Positions 6,211 to 6,724 of a stretch of DNA of 6,724 nucleotides are shown in pieces; position 1 is the stretch's first letter, and each line of letters opens with the position of its first letter. Origin of the DNA: Clostridia bacterium (GTDB lineage: Bacteria; Bacillota; DSM-521; Neomoorellales; SLTJ01); NCBI GenBank assembly GCA_014360105.1, contig JACIYD010000090.1:1-6724 (forward strand). The letters run 5' to 3'. The position numbers and the translations under genes are program-made. Under the pieces are notes generated by a model. That model did no database searches, was not told the DNA's origin, and worked only from the letters and a program-made list of their open reading frames with translations.

Positions 6211-6723
6211 TCACCCCCGCCCCGTCTCTACAAACACGGCTTCGGCCGCGGGCGCAAACGCGGCGTACACCGTCACGCGGACGTCATTCCCCCTTCCGCT
6301 CACCACCACCCGGCGCACCAAAGCCCTGACCAGCTCTCTCCTCTGTTCAAAGGGCAAAGCGTCGGCCCTCTCAAGGTATCCCCTTGCCGCGGCACAGAGC
6401 TCCCGAATTTTGGCCTCGTCTGCCGCCGCCCGGCGCAACACCGCCTCTATCTCCCTTTTCCGCTCTTCCAGCCGCCTGCCACGGGCTTTCAGGTCCGCGA
6501 GCGCCCTTGCGGCCTCCCCGTCCAGATCCAGAAGGCCCGCCGCCAGCGCCCGAAGCACGTTTTCCCTCCCACGCCGCACGTCGGCCAGGGCCGCCTCGAC
6601 CCGGTTCAGGTCGGCCACCAGGTCTGCAGATCGGTCCTCTTCTCTGATCCGGGCGGCCAGAGCTTCGGGGTCGTTCAGCCAGGACGCCACCAGCCGCCAG
6701 ACCGCGGCTTCGACCTCGGCGGC
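6211..6723 (-). CDS. Large serine recombinase, C-terminal region (partial at right edge)
   Basis: About 170 C-terminal residues are visible and the frame continues past the right edge; the GTG at 6690 is probably an internal valine, since AAEVEAAVWRLV precedes it in frame and looks like recombinase sequence. The segment has a long Leu/Ala/Arg/Glu-rich helical stretch (from about LVADLNRVEAAL through RLEERKREIEAVL) suited to the coiled coil of large serine recombinases. It is followed by LPFEQRRELVRALVRRVVV and a short beta-rich tail ending in FVETGRG. The FE(x)(K/R)R...L..L...V.V pattern near the end is common in this family. The catalytic serine domain and zinc ribbon would lie outside the window, so the identification rests on the C-terminal pattern and the context. 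It would catalyse integration and excision of the element it ends. Its stop lies about 35 bases from the break in the polymerase gene. Confidence 0.72.
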   Translation of the reverse strand, partial: AAEVEAAVWRLVASWLNDPEALAARIREEDRSADLVADLNRVEAALADVRRGRENVLRALAAGLLDLDGEAARALADLKARGRRLEERKREIEAVLRRAAADEAKIRELCAAARGYLERADALPFEQRRELVRALVRRVVVSGRGNDVRVTVYAAFAPAAEAVFVETGRG

Positions 6724-6724
6724 A

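Noticed and set aside
6178..6724. Reading the polymerase frame through to the window end as one long fusion protein
   Set aside because: The tail is the reverse strand of the recombinase gene, Pro/Arg/His/Gln-rich, without the DxD or any polymerase motif. The open frame is a by-product of GC-rich coding on the other strand.
1..6724. CRISPR array, tRNA, rRNA or riboswitch
   Set aside because: No regularly spaced repeats, no cloverleaf-like or rRNA-like sequence, and intergenic gaps are all short and nearly accounted for by promoters and binding sites.

Overview
The window is GC-rich and carries a compact DNA-repair cluster. The genes resemble those of spore-forming Firmicutes (Clostridia/Peptococcaceae-like or Moorella-like thermophiles). 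This rests on three things: a bacterial Ku with the polymerase and ligase parts of LigD on separate genes, an EndoQ-type PHP nuclease joined to a UvrD/PcrA-type helicase, and AGGAGG-like ribosome binding sites with GTG/TTG starts. The organism assignment is inference only, since no rRNA or other marker is present.

Layout from left to right. Bases 1-184 hold no certain gene; a small open frame on the minus strand (175 to the left edge) has a Shine-Dalgarno site and a CxxC motif but is not recognised. Bases 185-3757 (minus) encode a protein of about 1190 residues: an N-terminal EndoQ-like PHP nuclease with zinc knuckle, an Ala/Gly-rich linker, and a complete superfamily 1 UvrD/PcrA helicase. 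Clamp-binding-like peptides occur at the end of the nuclease half (QVSLF) and at the extreme C-terminus (QLRLF). A sigma-A-like promoter lies just upstream. A divergent intergenic region of about 220 bases follows, then ku (3979-4842, plus, TTG start), with a possible forespore (sigma-G-like) promoter. The ATP-dependent ligase of the LigD type (about 4820-5767, minus) converges on ku, and the two 3' ends overlap by 23 bases. Divergent from the ligase is the LigD polymerase gene (from 5824, plus). It is recognisable only for about 117 residues and is then lost, before the catalytic DxD motif.

The break in the polymerase gene lies about 35 bases from the stop codon of a large serine recombinase C-terminal region (6211 to the right edge, minus). 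The simplest reading is that a mobile element carrying its own serine integrase inserted site-specifically inside the ligD polymerase gene, and that this window shows one element-chromosome junction. The rest of the element and the missing half of the polymerase gene should lie to the right.

Functionally, Ku, the ligase and (when intact) the polymerase make up bacterial non-homologous end joining. The nuclease-helicase would act on deaminated bases or abasic sites, with unwinding from the nick. The two systems fit repair of damage accumulated in dormant or heat-stressed cells. The element currently separates Ku and ligase from a working polymerase; excision could restore it.
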